Positions 44,578 to 53,008 are shown, counted from the stretch's first letter. The stretch is 64,000 nucleotides of DNA from Flavobacterium hydrocarbonoxydans (GCF_009789235.1 NZ_WSTB01000006.1:124001-188000), one strand, 5' to 3'. Notes: generated by a model from the sequence alone, not told the origin. Translations and numbers: made by a program.

Positions 44578-44650
44578 CGCGGGATAGAGCAGTAGGCAGC
44601 TCGTCGGGCTCATAACCCGAAGGTCACAGGTTCGAGTCCTGTTCCCGCTA
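44578..44650 (+). tRNA. Initiator tRNA-fMet (CAT anticodon)
   Basis: Acceptor GCGGGA pairs with TCCCGC, with position 1 C unpaired (opposite T here), as in initiator tRNAs. D stem GAGC/GCTC, anticodon stem TCGGG/CCCGA with the three G-C pairs typical of initiators, loop CTCATAA (anticodon CAT), T arm ACAGG-TTCGAGT-CCTGT. The 3' CCA is not encoded. It is the likely integration site of the right island: the recombinase gene ends in its 3' half on the other strand. Confidence 0.95.
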
Positions 44651-46262
44651 CAGAGAATAACCCATCAAAATTTTGATGGGTTATTTGCTTTTTACTATTT
44701 ACCTCAAGCCTTGTAAATGTTGACACTAACCTAAAAACAAGGTTTACTTTATCGGTTAGATACTGCCTGTTTTCTGCCCTAATTGACAAACCTTCAGGAA
44801 ATACCAAGTTTTGAATTCTTATTTTACTCTCAATATTTCCCTCTCTCCAGTATTTACTGATGTTCGAAACTTTTTCTATTACCTTATCGATATGCCTGCT
44901 GTGGTTAGATATTTTTTTTGCATTGGAGTATATCTGGCTTTCAATCATCTTTAGTTCAGTCTCAAACTGAAGCGTATATCTATTATATTTTTCATCTCCA
45001 AAATTTGGGTTTTCAAAATAACGTTTATCCAAATTCTCAATTTTCGATTCAATGTCTTTTTTCTTTGCATGCAAGCTTTTCATTTCCTCTTTAGCTTCTG
45101 CGTTCACATCTTCAAAAAATTTATTCAACTGTATTTTAAAAGGCTGTACATATTTTGAGTTTAATGTATATTTTGACAATAACCTTTCGAAAGAATCATT
45201 GAGACCTTCTGCTTTTGATTTTTGAGTAGTCAGAGCATTAAAACTGGCATTTTTACATTTTTGGCATTTGTAATAGTGTGCTTTCTTTTTTCGAACCTCA
45301 TAACTTGTCAGCAGGCATCCACACTCGCATCTTAAAAATCCTGTAAGGGGTCTAAACTCATTAACTTTGGTTTTACAATATTCTTTAACTGCAATTACAT
45401 TGTTCTCGGAAAGCATATTATCAACTTTCAGGAAATCCTCTTCGCTAACCAAACCCGTCCAGTTTCCTTTTACTGGTTCTTCAATTAATGAATTAACTAA
45501 AATCCCACAATAAAATGGGTTTCGCCACATAGAACTAATCCCCTGTTTTGAAATAACCAAATTCAATTTTTCAAGTTTCTGTCTGATCACATAATCTCGT
45601 TCCCCTGCAAGTTTCCATTTCCATGCTTTTTTTAAAATCTCTCCTTCCTGATTGATTGTAATAGACTGTGTGTCCTGCATTAAGGCATAGTCTCCTACTT
45701 TTCTCCCCCGCATTGTATAGCCTCTGGGAGCTTTACCCAGCCAGTTTCCTGACCTTAACAGTGCTTTCATTCCAGGAATTGTTTTCTCTAACCTGTCCAT
45801 ATTTTCCCTTCTGGCATCCAATAGCTTGCTGTAAATATCCAATTTACTGTATTCATCATTAGTACAGAGTCCTGATGATGTCTCAATCAAATGAACACCC
45901 AGTTTATCTACTAGTTCATGTACAATAGTAATAGCATTGCCTCCTGTTCTGGAGAACCTGCTGATAAATTTGATAGCAATTGCAAAGGGTTTCTGCTTTG
46001 CACTTTTAACTTCTTCCAGCAGTTTTGTAAATTCTTTTCTTGTGAAATCTCCCGAAGCACTTTCGTAAGTGCCTCCAAGTATATTTTTAAGCGTGTAGCC
46101 GTTCTTAGATGCAAACTGAACTATTTCACTCCTCTGCTCTTCCAGACTGTTATTTACTAACTGCAGTTTGGAGCTTACCCTAGTGTAGCCCCAAATTTCT
46201 CTTACCTCGTCCTTTTGAGCTAGTTTTTCTTTTTGAAATTTTTTGAAATTTTCTATACTCAT
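44610..46262 (-). CDS. Large serine recombinase (site-specific integrase)
   Basis: The 550-residue protein has the resolvase catalytic domain with YTRVSS (Ser30 catalytic candidate, residues 27-31) and RFSRTG, a recombinase domain (GKAPRGYTMRGRKV), a zinc ribbon (CECGC, CQKC at about 310-335) and a coiled-coil (about 370-440). The last 14 codons lie antisense within the tRNA-fMet gene, ending GTGLEPVTFGL, a known peptide created by integrase genes next to tRNAs. It should integrate and excise the right island at the tRNA. Confidence 0.93.
   Translation of the reverse strand: MSIENFKKFQKEKLAQKDEVREIWGYTRVSSKLQLVNNSLEEQRSEIVQFASKNGYTLKNILGGTYESASGDFTRKEFTKLLEEVKSAKQKPFAIAIKFISRFSRTGGNAITIVHELVDKLGVHLIETSSGLCTNDEYSKLDIYSKLLDARRENMDRLEKTIPGMKALLRSGNWLGKAPRGYTMRGRKVGDYALMQDTQSITINQEGEILKKAWKWKLAGERDYVIRQKLEKLNLVISKQGISSMWRNPFYCGILVNSLIEEPVKGNWTGLVSEEDFLKVDNMLSENNVIAVKEYCKTKVNEFRPLTGFLRCECGCLLTSYEVRKKKAHYYKCQKCKNASFNALTTQKSKAEGLNDSFERLLSKYTLNSKYVQPFKIQLNKFFEDVNAEAKEEMKSLHAKKKDIESKIENLDKRYFENPNFGDEKYNRYTLQFETELKMIESQIYSNAKKISNHSRHIDKVIEKVSNISKYWREGNIESKIRIQNLVFPEGLSIRAENRQYLTDKVNLVFRLVSTFTRLEVNSKKQITHQNFDGLFSVAGTGLEPVTFGL
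44659..44682. terminator. Palindromic terminator after the tRNA
   Basis: AACCCATCAAAA is followed directly by its reverse complement TTTTGATGGGTT, then ATTTGCTTTTT. It ends tRNA-fMet transcription on the plus strand. Confidence 0.7.
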
Positions 46263-46272
46263 CTTTTTAGTT

Positions 46273-46533
46273 TTAAAAATTATAAACTATTACTGCTAAT
46301 TGAAACAGGCTATCAATTATCTCCTGACCTTCCGCTTCTGATACTGTTTCAAAACCTTTACAGCTTCGTAATTCTTCAATAGTTAATTTTACCTGATTAT
46401 TTTTGGCTTTTTCTTTCTGATCATTAAAGACATCTTTCCTTTGTTCAAGCGTTTTATTTATGCCTTCAGCATGTGGCTCTATTAAGTCTCTGCCAACTGC
46501 GATTTTTCTTTTATCTTTTTCTTCATTTACCAT
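46273..46533 (-). CDS. Small hypothetical protein upstream of the recombinase
   Basis: The 86-residue protein is lysine/glutamate-rich with a helical C-terminus (LTIEELRSCKGFETVSEAEG, then QEIIDSLFQLAVIVYNF). It lies 10 bases before the recombinase start and is probably in the same operon. No family is recognised; a role in recombination directionality or regulation is possible because of position only. Confidence 0.6.
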   Translation of the reverse strand: MVNEEKDKRKIAVGRDLIEPHAEGINKTLEQRKDVFNDQKEKAKNNQVKLTIEELRSCKGFETVSEAEGQEIIDSLFQLAVIVYNF

Positions 46534-46587
46534 CTCGCACCTCCTGCTTTAAACTGCAAAAGACCGTTTTTCACGATCTTTCTGATT

Positions 46588-46627
46588 ACACATAATTATA
46601 TTTATTTTAATAAATATAATTATGTGT
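46588..46627. promoter_or_regulatory. 40-bp near-perfect palindrome, candidate operator
   Basis: Nineteen bases starting ACACATAATTATATTTATT are mirrored exactly after a 2-base centre (46588-46606 and 46609-46627). It lies 55-94 bases upstream of the small gene/recombinase pair. Symmetry without a T-tract suggests a protein-binding site rather than a terminator. The rest of 46534-46905 shows nothing else. Confidence 0.55.
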
Positions 46628-46905
46628 ATTTAAAGCTATGATGTTTACAGTGTCACTGGTGCTCTTTGTCTTTTAAAGTCGTAGTATCCAAAACAGAATT
46701 ACAAGCGCACAATTAATTTATACATTAAAAAGCTGCGGCAGAACATAAACGAAAGATACATTTTTTTACTCTAAATAGCAATTGAAAAACATTAATAATT
46801 TAAATATCAAATCATTACATTATTAATTAACAAATCATGTTTTATACCTTGGACATGAATCAATACCAGTGCAGACCTACTGCTCTGGGAATTTTCGCTA
46901 TAATA

Positions 46906-47343
46906 TCAAGAATCTTGTTTCAGATGCCTTTTTTCAAATTCCTCTGTGAGTTGTATAATCCTTTCTGATAGAACAGCTAATTCAATTGTCTGCTTTTCCA
47001 GTTTGTACAGATATGCCGAAGCTTTCTTTTCGGAAAATTTTTGATATAAAATCTTCACAACCTGATTATAATTCACCCCAACAGCCCTAAACTGGCTGTA
47101 AAAGGAGGTCAGACGCATATAATAATCCATTGTCGCTTTATCAATCTTAACTGTTTTTATTCCTTTTTGAAAAACACACGCTGTAATAAAGTGTGCCATT
47201 ACATGCATCCCTGAGGTTTCAAAAAGAGTCAGGAAACGGGCATTTTCTTCTGCAGTAAGACTGATGGAATAGCGATGGATGGCGGGATCTAGTTTGGATG
47301 GTCTGCCTCCTTTATTCCGATTCTTTCTTTCTTCATTTTCCAT
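46906..47343 (-). CDS. mobA: MobA-like mobilisation protein
   Basis: I start it at ATG 47343 (MENEERKNRNKGGRPSKLDP); a longer frame starting at 47373 adds ten residues without signal. The 145-residue protein has the GRPSK basic start, the ribbon-helix-helix-like RYSISLTAEENARFL, and the family motif RAVGVNYNQVVKILYQKFSEKKA (in two parts). In Bacteroidota mobilisable elements MobA binds oriT with a MobB relaxase. No relaxase gene follows in the island, so mobilisation would need one supplied from elsewhere. Confidence 0.85.
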   Translation of the reverse strand: MENEERKNRNKGGRPSKLDPAIHRYSISLTAEENARFLTLFETSGMHVMAHFITACVFQKGIKTVKIDKATMDYYMRLTSFYSQFRAVGVNYNQVVKILYQKFSEKKASAYLYKLEKQTIELAVLSERIIQLTEEFEKRHLKQDS

Positions 47344-47552
47344 GATTTCAATTAATAGTATTAATAAAGCCAATATATTTTATAATGAGCATTAGTGACC
47401 TAGTGTGGCAGTAATTGGAAGTGTTTGGAGACATTTGGCACATACAATCTTAAACCTATAAAACTGGGCATCCGCTGTCAAATAAAGCCACCAGAGGACA
47501 CTTGAAGAGAACAGGATTTTTTCAGAATTAATTTTCTGAAAAACATGAAATT

Positions 47553-48245
47553 ATGCTCTACAAAGAAACAGTCAGCAATCAGATGTGGGAACTTCTGCAA
47601 AAGCTTATGAAAGACCAGAAATTGAAAGAATATGTACTGGTTGGAGGTACGGCACTTTCTTTAAAATTAGGACACCGCTTATCGGTAGATATTGATCTTT
47701 TCACAACAAAAGATTTTGATCCACAGATAATGATGCAATATCTACAGAAAGTCTATGGCGCAGATGAAAAGGAAAGCAGGATATACAACAATACAGTTCT
47801 TACCTACATAGATGATATCAAAGTTGATATTGTAACCCACAAATACCCTCTTCTGAATCCTGTTGAAAATACAGAAGGAATCCGCATGATCTCCAATGAA
47901 GATATTGGAGCTATGAAACTACATGCCATTTTTCAAAGCGGACAAAGATTAAAAGATTTTGTGGATATGTATTTTCTACTGGAACACAATCCCCTGAAAT
48001 TCTATATTCAGGCTTATGAAAGAAAATATGACGGAAATGCCTTTTGGGCAAAACATGCTCTTAGTTATTTTGGAAATATCAATCAAGAATATGATGTTTC
48101 AATGGTTAAAGGGAAAGAGAAAAACTGGCTAAAAATGTCTGAACGTCTTAAAAAAGCTGTCGCTTATCCGGAGCGGAAATTCGTAATTCAGAACCAGGAC
48201 AATAAAATTAAAAATCCCAATAAAGGAAAAGGTTTTCGAAGATAA
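47553..48245 (+). CDS. AbiEii-like nucleotidyltransferase toxin
   Basis: The 230-residue protein has VGGTALSLKLGHRLSVDIDL (about residues 31-50), the nucleotidyltransferase GGT and D-x-D signatures of AbiEii/DUF1814, and a C-terminal RLKDFVDMYFLLEH typical of the family. It is followed 40 bases later by a DUF6922-like gene, probably its antitoxin. Confidence 0.85.
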   Translation: MLYKETVSNQMWELLQKLMKDQKLKEYVLVGGTALSLKLGHRLSVDIDLFTTKDFDPQIMMQYLQKVYGADEKESRIYNNTVLTYIDDIKVDIVTHKYPLLNPVENTEGIRMISNEDIGAMKLHAIFQSGQRLKDFVDMYFLLEHNPLKFYIQAYERKYDGNAFWAKHALSYFGNINQEYDVSMVKGKEKNWLKMSERLKKAVAYPERKFVIQNQDNKIKNPNKGKGFRR

Positions 48246-48285
48246 AAACGTTGTTAAAACCAATAAAAATCATTAAATTTATAGT

Positions 48286-48603
48286 ATGAAAAAGTCAGAA
48301 ACGCACAAACAAATACCCAACCTACATCCCAAATTCTTTTGGGATACAAAAATTGACAAATTGGATTGGGAGAAAGCCTATCTTGCTGTGATAGCCCGTA
48401 TTGTTGAGCGTGGTGGCCAGAATGAAATTGACGAGATCGTGCGTTTTTATGGTCATGAAAAAGTAATTAAGGCTGTTCGTGAAGAGATTTACTTTCTGCC
48501 CAATTATGCTATTGAAGATGCCCTTAAATTCTTTCCCGAACTCAAAAAGGAAGAAATGTACTGCTACCTCAACCGTAAGGACAAACCCTATCACTGGATT
48601 TAG
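48286..48603 (+). CDS. DUF6922-like small protein, probable antitoxin
   Basis: The 105-residue protein has LHPKFFWDTKIDKLDWEKAY and a series of short helices (ERGGQNEIDEIVRFYGHEKV) typical of DUF6922 proteins that accompany AbiEii-type nucleotidyltransferases. It follows the toxin gene here, while in the AbiEi/AbiEii pair at 13289 the antitoxin comes first. Function as antitoxin is inferred from family and position. Confidence 0.75.
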   Translation: MKKSETHKQIPNLHPKFFWDTKIDKLDWEKAYLAVIARIVERGGQNEIDEIVRFYGHEKVIKAVREEIYFLPNYAIEDALKFFPELKKEEMYCYLNRKDKPYHWI

Positions 48604-48622
48604 TCCTGCATTTAATAAATAA

Positions 48623-48667
48623 GCCCTCCGACCATAATGATTAATCACTTCACTGCAGTCTGGAGGG
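48623..48667 (+). terminator. Terminator-like hairpin after the toxin-antitoxin pair
   Basis: GCCCTCCGAC pairs with GTCTGGAGGGC with one bulged base. It lies 20 bases after the DUF6922 stop; the T-tract is short. Confidence 0.5.
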
Positions 48668-48936
48668 CATGTCCATAAACATAATCTTCCATTTTATGTT
48701 TACTATCCGCACTATGGCGTATGCTTTCTAAACGATTATACTAATTAAGATATTACGAGCTTAAAATATTAGTTTAAGATCTGTATCTAATATTATAATA
48801 TTTGCCGGTATTGTAATTATAAAATTCCCGTAATATGTTCTATTTTTATAAGCACTGATTTTTATTCTTTTTTTCAGAAACAATAAAAAAGAAAACGAAG
48901 ATATGACGGGCTTATTCAGTCTGGCAAAAAGACTTC

Positions 48937-48985
48937 GGCATAATGTCTTGCTCGTTCCTCACAAGCCACCCTTCGGGACTTATTC
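48937..48985 (+). other. Conserved non-coding block B with a CCCTTCGGG hairpin
   Basis: Second copy of the block at 3778-3830: GCATAATGTC, CTCGTTCCTCA and GCCACCCTTCGGGACTTAT in the same order and spacing. It belongs to the island with a MobA-like gene. Confidence 0.55.
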
Positions 48986-49195
48986 CGATTCCTTTTGGCC
49001 TGACTGCATCCCGTCGTGTGAAATTGCTTTCTTTTTCTTTTTACCGTTTTTCTGTTTTCTTTGTAAAAGATATTTTTATTGGTATTGTGAAGTTCAATTA
49101 TCTTTTCAAAATTTACCTGAAATAAAATCGCGAAATTTCCGGAAAAACCATAAAAGCATTTTTACATTTTTATGGTTTTAAAAATGCCTGTACAA

Positions 49196-49325
49196 ATAAG
49201 TAAATACTTGCAGGCTTGCATTCCTGCATGCCAGCGTGCTTGCATACCAACATACTTGATTACTTACATTCTTGCATAATTGCACACCTGCTTCTGCCCA
49301 TGCCTGCCTACCTGTGCTTATACAT
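49196..49325. repeat. Short irregular CTTGCAT / CCTGC repeats
   Basis: CTTGCA, CCTGCATG, GCTTGCAT, ATACTTG, TTCTTGCAT, GCCTGCCTACCTG recur about every 8-12 bases without strict periodicity. They are pyrimidine/purine alternating and non-coding. Role unknown. Confidence 0.5.
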
Positions 49326-49478
49326 GATTGATTTCTTGATTGTTAACAAAATATACAAGTTATTACTGCATTAATCTTCCCGAAGTCTGCTGGCTTCCCC
49401 AAAGAATACTTTATCAAACTGCGATAAGCCTCTTTAATTGCATATTTCTAAAATAAATAACCTAGACAATTACAAAAA

Positions 49479-49497
49479 AAAGGGCATCAAGCCCTTT
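49479..49497 (-). terminator. Minus-strand terminator
   Basis: Read on the minus strand, AAAGGGC-TTGAT-GCCCTTT is followed by TTTTT. It would end transcripts of the three minus-strand genes at 49758-52359. Confidence 0.7.
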
Positions 49498-49525
49498 CAT
49501 TAAATCTATCTCTAAAAATGGTTTC

Positions 49526-49590
49526 GCAGGAAACCTGCAAGTTGTGTTTTGAGATGCTTGAAATACTTTCCGCATCTCAAAACAACTTGC
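49526..49590. other. Large inverted repeat, candidate second oriT
   Basis: GCAAGTTGTGTTTTGAGATGC (21 bases, 49537-49557; arm) pairs with 49572-49590 with a 2-base bulge, loop about 14 bases; GCAGG/CCTGC forms a side hairpin at 49526-49538. The far side reads CAACTTGCC, comparable with ATCTTGCC of the structure at 4185-4223. It could be the transfer origin of the right island, or a strong bidirectional terminator. Confidence 0.45.
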
Positions 49591-49757
49591 CCTGCGGGAC
49601 TGGAAAACACCTCCGAAGTCGGCGTTTTTTTTTTTTAAAATTATAGCTGAATTTAGATTAATTAGAAAAATTGTTATCGTTTTTTTTTATTTCAATGTTT
49701 TTTGTAAAGCATATCCATTATTGCCATGGACATAATATGTACATGAAACGTTTTTTG

Positions 49758-50114
49758 CTATTTAGAATCAACTATAGTTCCATCTTTCTGGCAGTGGTAT
49801 AGATCGCTAATTTCGTTTATAAGTTCAAATTCATCAATCGGAAATAACTGAAGTGCGCCCCCTAATATTAGCCCGACATCAATATTCTGGTTTTGAATTG
49901 TTGGAGGAACTTCTGCACTGTCCCTGTCTAAAGCGATTATGCAGAGCTTCATCAGATTTCTTATAATGGAAACAAGTTCATAATAATCGTATATCCTGAT
50001 CTCTGCGTTATACATTCCTCTTCTATCCTCGGCTGGTTTCAGAGTATTAAGCAGTCTTTCGCTTAATATTCCGATTCTTTCTAATTTTCTAATTTCATCT
50101 GTCTCCATGCCCAC
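49758..50114 (-). CDS. Hypothetical protein
   Basis: The 118-residue protein is not recognised. It starts MGMETDEIRKLERIGILSER; the second Met at residue 3 is an equal start. It is mostly helical with an acidic C-terminus. It is the last gene of a minus-strand group (51790-52359, 50139-51755, 49758-50114) of unknown function, 24 bases after the previous one. Confidence 0.55.
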   Translation of the reverse strand: MGMETDEIRKLERIGILSERLLNTLKPAEDRRGMYNAEIRIYDYYELVSIIRNLMKLCIIALDRDSAEVPPTIQNQNIDVGLILGGALQLFPIDEFELINEISDLYHCQKDGTIVDSK

Positions 50115-50138
50115 TATTCTTAAATTAATTTTACCAAA

Positions 50139-51755
50139 TCAGTCCTGCTCATAAATTTTTAACAGCCCATCTTCAATTACCAGTTTATGAAGTTCATTGC
50201 TAAGCTTTGTGATAATCATTTCCATTTGAGAAACCTTTTCCGCGTCAAGCCTTGTTAAGCCATGCGAAACAGTCCTATTTGCATCCAGATAATTAAATAC
50301 ATCTGTCCAGAACGTCTCCATTAAATAATTGTACTTTTTAATATCATTATCCGCGTAAATGCATAAATCCCACAATGCCTTGCTTGAAAGATAATTGGGC
50401 ATATAATAGGTTTTTACGAAAATATAGGTTCTGCAGAACGAAAGAAAAAACTTTGCAAATAAAGAACCCAGCCCACAGTAATTTTCCTCACTGTTGTGGG
50501 CTGTTGCAGAAAACTGCTCCGCACATTTTTCTACCGATTTATAAAAAATGTGAAGGTCACCGTAATAAGGTTTGTGCGGTTCTTCCCAGTGAAATTCTGG
50601 ATGATACTCATTTGATGAATAAATCAGATAATTTTCTTTTATGACTTTCTCAAAAAAACTCTGATACTCATAGAGGTTATTCTGTATCCAATAACGACTG
50701 TGGCTGATCAGAACAAAATTACATTTCCCGCCCGTCTTGCTTTTTAAACAATCGGTAATTATTTTTAATTTTTCATTACCTGCATTTTCGGCAATAAGCA
50801 ACAGATAATAAATTATTTTATCATTGCTGGTTGTCTCATAAAACGCATAAATCTGTTCTGGTTCTGCCCTTTGCAAAATTATTTGAACAGCTGTATCAAG
50901 CACTGTAATTGCAGGCTTATTATTGGTTTGGCACAAAACTTCTTTTTTACCTGCATATTCTTTTTTTATTAGTTTCTTCAGTTCACTCAACCTTTCTCCA
51001 ATAAGATGGCAGAGATTTTTTTCAGCTTCACCTACAGCTTCAAACATTTCATTACGATACAACGCCTCATCATCGCTAGAAGCTTCCTTCGCCTGCTCAA
51101 ACAGATCAGTAAGAAAATATCTGCCTTTGGAGCTTTTCACAAAGTATCTTTGAATAGCAGGAATATATACCGAGAGACTGGCGATTCTATCATTTATACT
51201 TACAGAGACAGATTTACTTCCTAAGTACAGTTCCTCCAAGTATTGGAAATCATATTCAATAAGCCTTGAATAAGAAGTAAAAACAGCATTTGAAGCACTT
51301 TCTGAAATGAGATTTTTGATCTGCCATTTATGAAGTTCATGATCGTGATAAAAATTATTTTCGTAATCATAAAATCTTTTCTTGTATTTTTTCCATTCCC
51401 ATTGCCTGAAAGTTGAGTTTTCAAATTCTTTATTCTCATAGATTACAGCAGATGCGCGACAATAAAATCCAATAAAAGGATCGCCTAAAGAATAATAATG
51501 ATGAAGCTTCGAAGAAAAGATAAAGTATATGTTGATCTGAAAGTTTTCTTTAACTTTTCTTACCCATTTACTCTGCTGGAGTTTCTGCACATCCATACCG
51601 CTGTCCAGATTTATGATAAGGTTTGAGAAAGCAACAGAACTTTGTCTGGTAAAAAACACCTGGATAATATTATACTTATTTACCAGCTCTCTGAGAATAT
51701 TTTCCAAATACTCATTTTCGAGTTCTGGAAACGTAATTTTTTTTAGAGTTTTCAT
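50139..51755 (-). CDS. Hypothetical protein of the unknown three-gene cluster
   Basis: I start it at ATG 51755 (MKTLKKITFPELEN), because an earlier start at 51875 would overlap the previous gene by 86 bases. The 538-residue protein has no clear family. It has a patterned mix of helices, many Tyr and Phe residues, and a predicted coiled segment (KNLCHLIGERLSELKKLIKK, middle). No Walker, nuclease or membrane motif was recognised. Its neighbours are equally unknown and an XRE regulator is divergent, so it belongs to a regulated accessory unit. Confidence 0.6.
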   Translation of the reverse strand: MKTLKKITFPELENEYLENILRELVNKYNIIQVFFTRQSSVAFSNLIINLDSGMDVQKLQQSKWVRKVKENFQINIYFIFSSKLHHYYSLGDPFIGFYCRASAVIYENKEFENSTFRQWEWKKYKKRFYDYENNFYHDHELHKWQIKNLISESASNAVFTSYSRLIEYDFQYLEELYLGSKSVSVSINDRIASLSVYIPAIQRYFVKSSKGRYFLTDLFEQAKEASSDDEALYRNEMFEAVGEAEKNLCHLIGERLSELKKLIKKEYAGKKEVLCQTNNKPAITVLDTAVQIILQRAEPEQIYAFYETTSNDKIIYYLLLIAENAGNEKLKIITDCLKSKTGGKCNFVLISHSRYWIQNNLYEYQSFFEKVIKENYLIYSSNEYHPEFHWEEPHKPYYGDLHIFYKSVEKCAEQFSATAHNSEENYCGLGSLFAKFFLSFCRTYIFVKTYYMPNYLSSKALWDLCIYADNDIKKYNYLMETFWTDVFNYLDANRTVSHGLTRLDAEKVSQMEMIITKLSNELHKLVIEDGLLKIYEQD

Positions 51756-51789
51756 ACTGTTTTTTTTTGAAGTTTTTATAAAGGTTATT

Positions 51790-52359
51790 TCATTCGACAG
51801 GGGATAAAATATCCCAACACAGCTTCTTTTTTTTAATCTTTTCAATGCCTCTTTCCATGCTAAGCTGTCCTGCATCCAGCATTTTGATTAAATAGATATA
51901 AGGAGTTATAATATCATAATCCGATTCTCCTGCGCGCGGAGATAATGAAATGTGCACGATTTCGCAGAGAAAGGATTCAAACTGCTCTAATGATATTTCT
52001 TCGAATGCCTTTTGAAATACCTTAAAAGGATCTTTATACTCTTCTTTACTTAGTGAAGCCAGATGAATTATTGAACTGAAGTCGCCCGAACCCTCCACCT
52101 GCCATTTCCTGCTTTTTCTTTTCAGACAGTTGCAGACTTTGATAAACGAGCCCAAAGCAGTATAAATTACAAAAACATGGCAAGGATTATCCTGCTTATA
52201 AATCTTCCTCCTGTAGCTGTGGATTGCCACGCCGCTTAAAATCTGTTTATACTCATCAAGATGGGAGAAATCAAAAAAAGCGTGAAGAGCATCATATGGA
52301 TTTCCTGCCTCATAAGCTGACCAAAAATTAGTTCCAAAGGATATTTTATTCTTTTTCAT
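51790..52359 (-). CDS. Hypothetical protein, first gene of the unknown cluster
   Basis: The 189-residue protein is not recognised. It starts MKKNKISFGTNFWSAYEAGN and has a polar, helical middle with KRKSRKWQVEGSGDFSSI. It lies 34 bases before the 538-residue gene and shares strand. A/T-rich codon use like the rest of the island. Confidence 0.55.
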   Translation of the reverse strand: MKKNKISFGTNFWSAYEAGNPYDALHAFFDFSHLDEYKQILSGVAIHSYRRKIYKQDNPCHVFVIYTALGSFIKVCNCLKRKSRKWQVEGSGDFSSIIHLASLSKEEYKDPFKVFQKAFEEISLEQFESFLCEIVHISLSPRAGESDYDIITPYIYLIKMLDAGQLSMERGIEKIKKKKLCWDILSPVE

Positions 52360-52370
52360 AACGGAAATAT

Positions 52371-52556
52371 TTAGAATTCAAAGCGAAGTTCCTGCCTTTC
52401 AACAGGATAAACTATTCCATAAATGGATATAATATCTGACAAAAGGGATATTTTACGGGATATTTTTTTATCTTTGAAATTCAGATTTTTTAATCCCCAT
52501 GGCTTTATCTTTGAGCCATCAGAAAATTGATAATCATTATGGAACAGAAAATACAT
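52371..52556 (-). CDS. Possible small protein between XRE and the unknown cluster
   Basis: A 61-codon frame, MYFLFHNDYQFSDGSKIKPW then helical KISRKISLLSDIIS. Its start overlaps the N-terminus of the divergent XRE gene by 18 bases and it ends 11 bases before the next minus-strand gene. It may be real and co-transcribed, or only an open frame crossing the promoter region, where two TATCTTTG promoter-like elements occur on the plus strand. Confidence 0.3.
   Translation of the reverse strand: MYFLFHNDYQFSDGSKIKPWGLKNLNFKDKKISRKISLLSDIISIYGIVYPVERQELRFEF
52469..52513 (+). promoter_or_regulatory. Two TATCTTTG elements before the XRE gene
   Basis: TATCTTTG occurs at 52469-52476 and 52506-52513, each fitting TAnnTTTG. 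The nearer one is 26 bases before the XRE start codon. No good -33 TTTG partner is visible at 19 bases for either, so strength is uncertain. Confidence 0.4.
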
Positions 52557-52946
52557 CAGGGAAGAAACGTAAAACGCTTCAGAGAAATGCTTAATATAAA
52601 GCAGGAGGCATTAGCTTATGATCTGGGAGAAGACTGGAATCAGAAGAAAATTTCTATGCTGGAGCAGAAAGATGTAATTGAAGATAATCTGCTTAAACAA
52701 ATCTCAGCAGTGTTAAAAATTCCAGTGGAAGCTTTTCAAAATTTTGATGAGGAACAGGCAGTAAATATCATATCTAATACTTTTAATGATCAATCTAATG
52801 GATACAATTATTATCCAACTTTTAATATAAATCCAGTAGAAAAATGGATTGAGGCCTTAGAAGAAATTAAAAGACTAAATTTAGAACTTTTGAAAGCCAA
52901 AGATGAGCAGATTAAGGTTTTGGAGAAATTACTAAAAGACAAATGA
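52539..52946 (+). CDS. XRE-family helix-turn-helix regulator with coiled-coil tail
   Basis: ATG 52539 (MEQKIHQGRNVKRF) is preferred to an upstream start, placing the gene after the TATCTTTG element. Residues 8-65 form an XRE HTH domain (GRNVKRFREMLNIKQEALAY then QKKISMLEQKDV). Residues 90-135 are a heptad-rich coiled coil (WIEALEEIKRLNLELLKAKD). It is divergent from the unknown three-gene cluster and likely represses it. A strong terminator follows. Confidence 0.85.
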   Translation: MEQKIHQGRNVKRFREMLNIKQEALAYDLGEDWNQKKISMLEQKDVIEDNLLKQISAVLKIPVEAFQNFDEEQAVNIISNTFNDQSNGYNYYPTFNINPVEKWIEALEEIKRLNLELLKAKDEQIKVLEKLLKDK

Positions 52947-52968
52947 GCTTTTATAAGAAATACGTTAA

Positions 52969-53008
52969 TTCAAACAAAAAGAGACTTTCGAGTCTCTTTT
53001 TGTTTGAA
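52969..53008. terminator. Bidirectional terminator between XRE and ATPase genes
   Basis: TTCAAACAAAAAGAGACT and its exact reverse complement form an 18-bp stem with TTCG loop (52969-52986/52991-53008). It serves the plus-strand XRE gene and the minus-strand ATPase operon ending at 53065. Confidence 0.85.

Larger units (their letters stand above)
48668..49478. other. Long non-coding region of the right island
   Basis: No gene is supported. It contains conserved block B (48937-48985) and a stretch of short CTTGCAT-type repeats (about 49196-49325). The frames at 48903-49181 cross these elements and have no family match. Confidence 0.55.
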
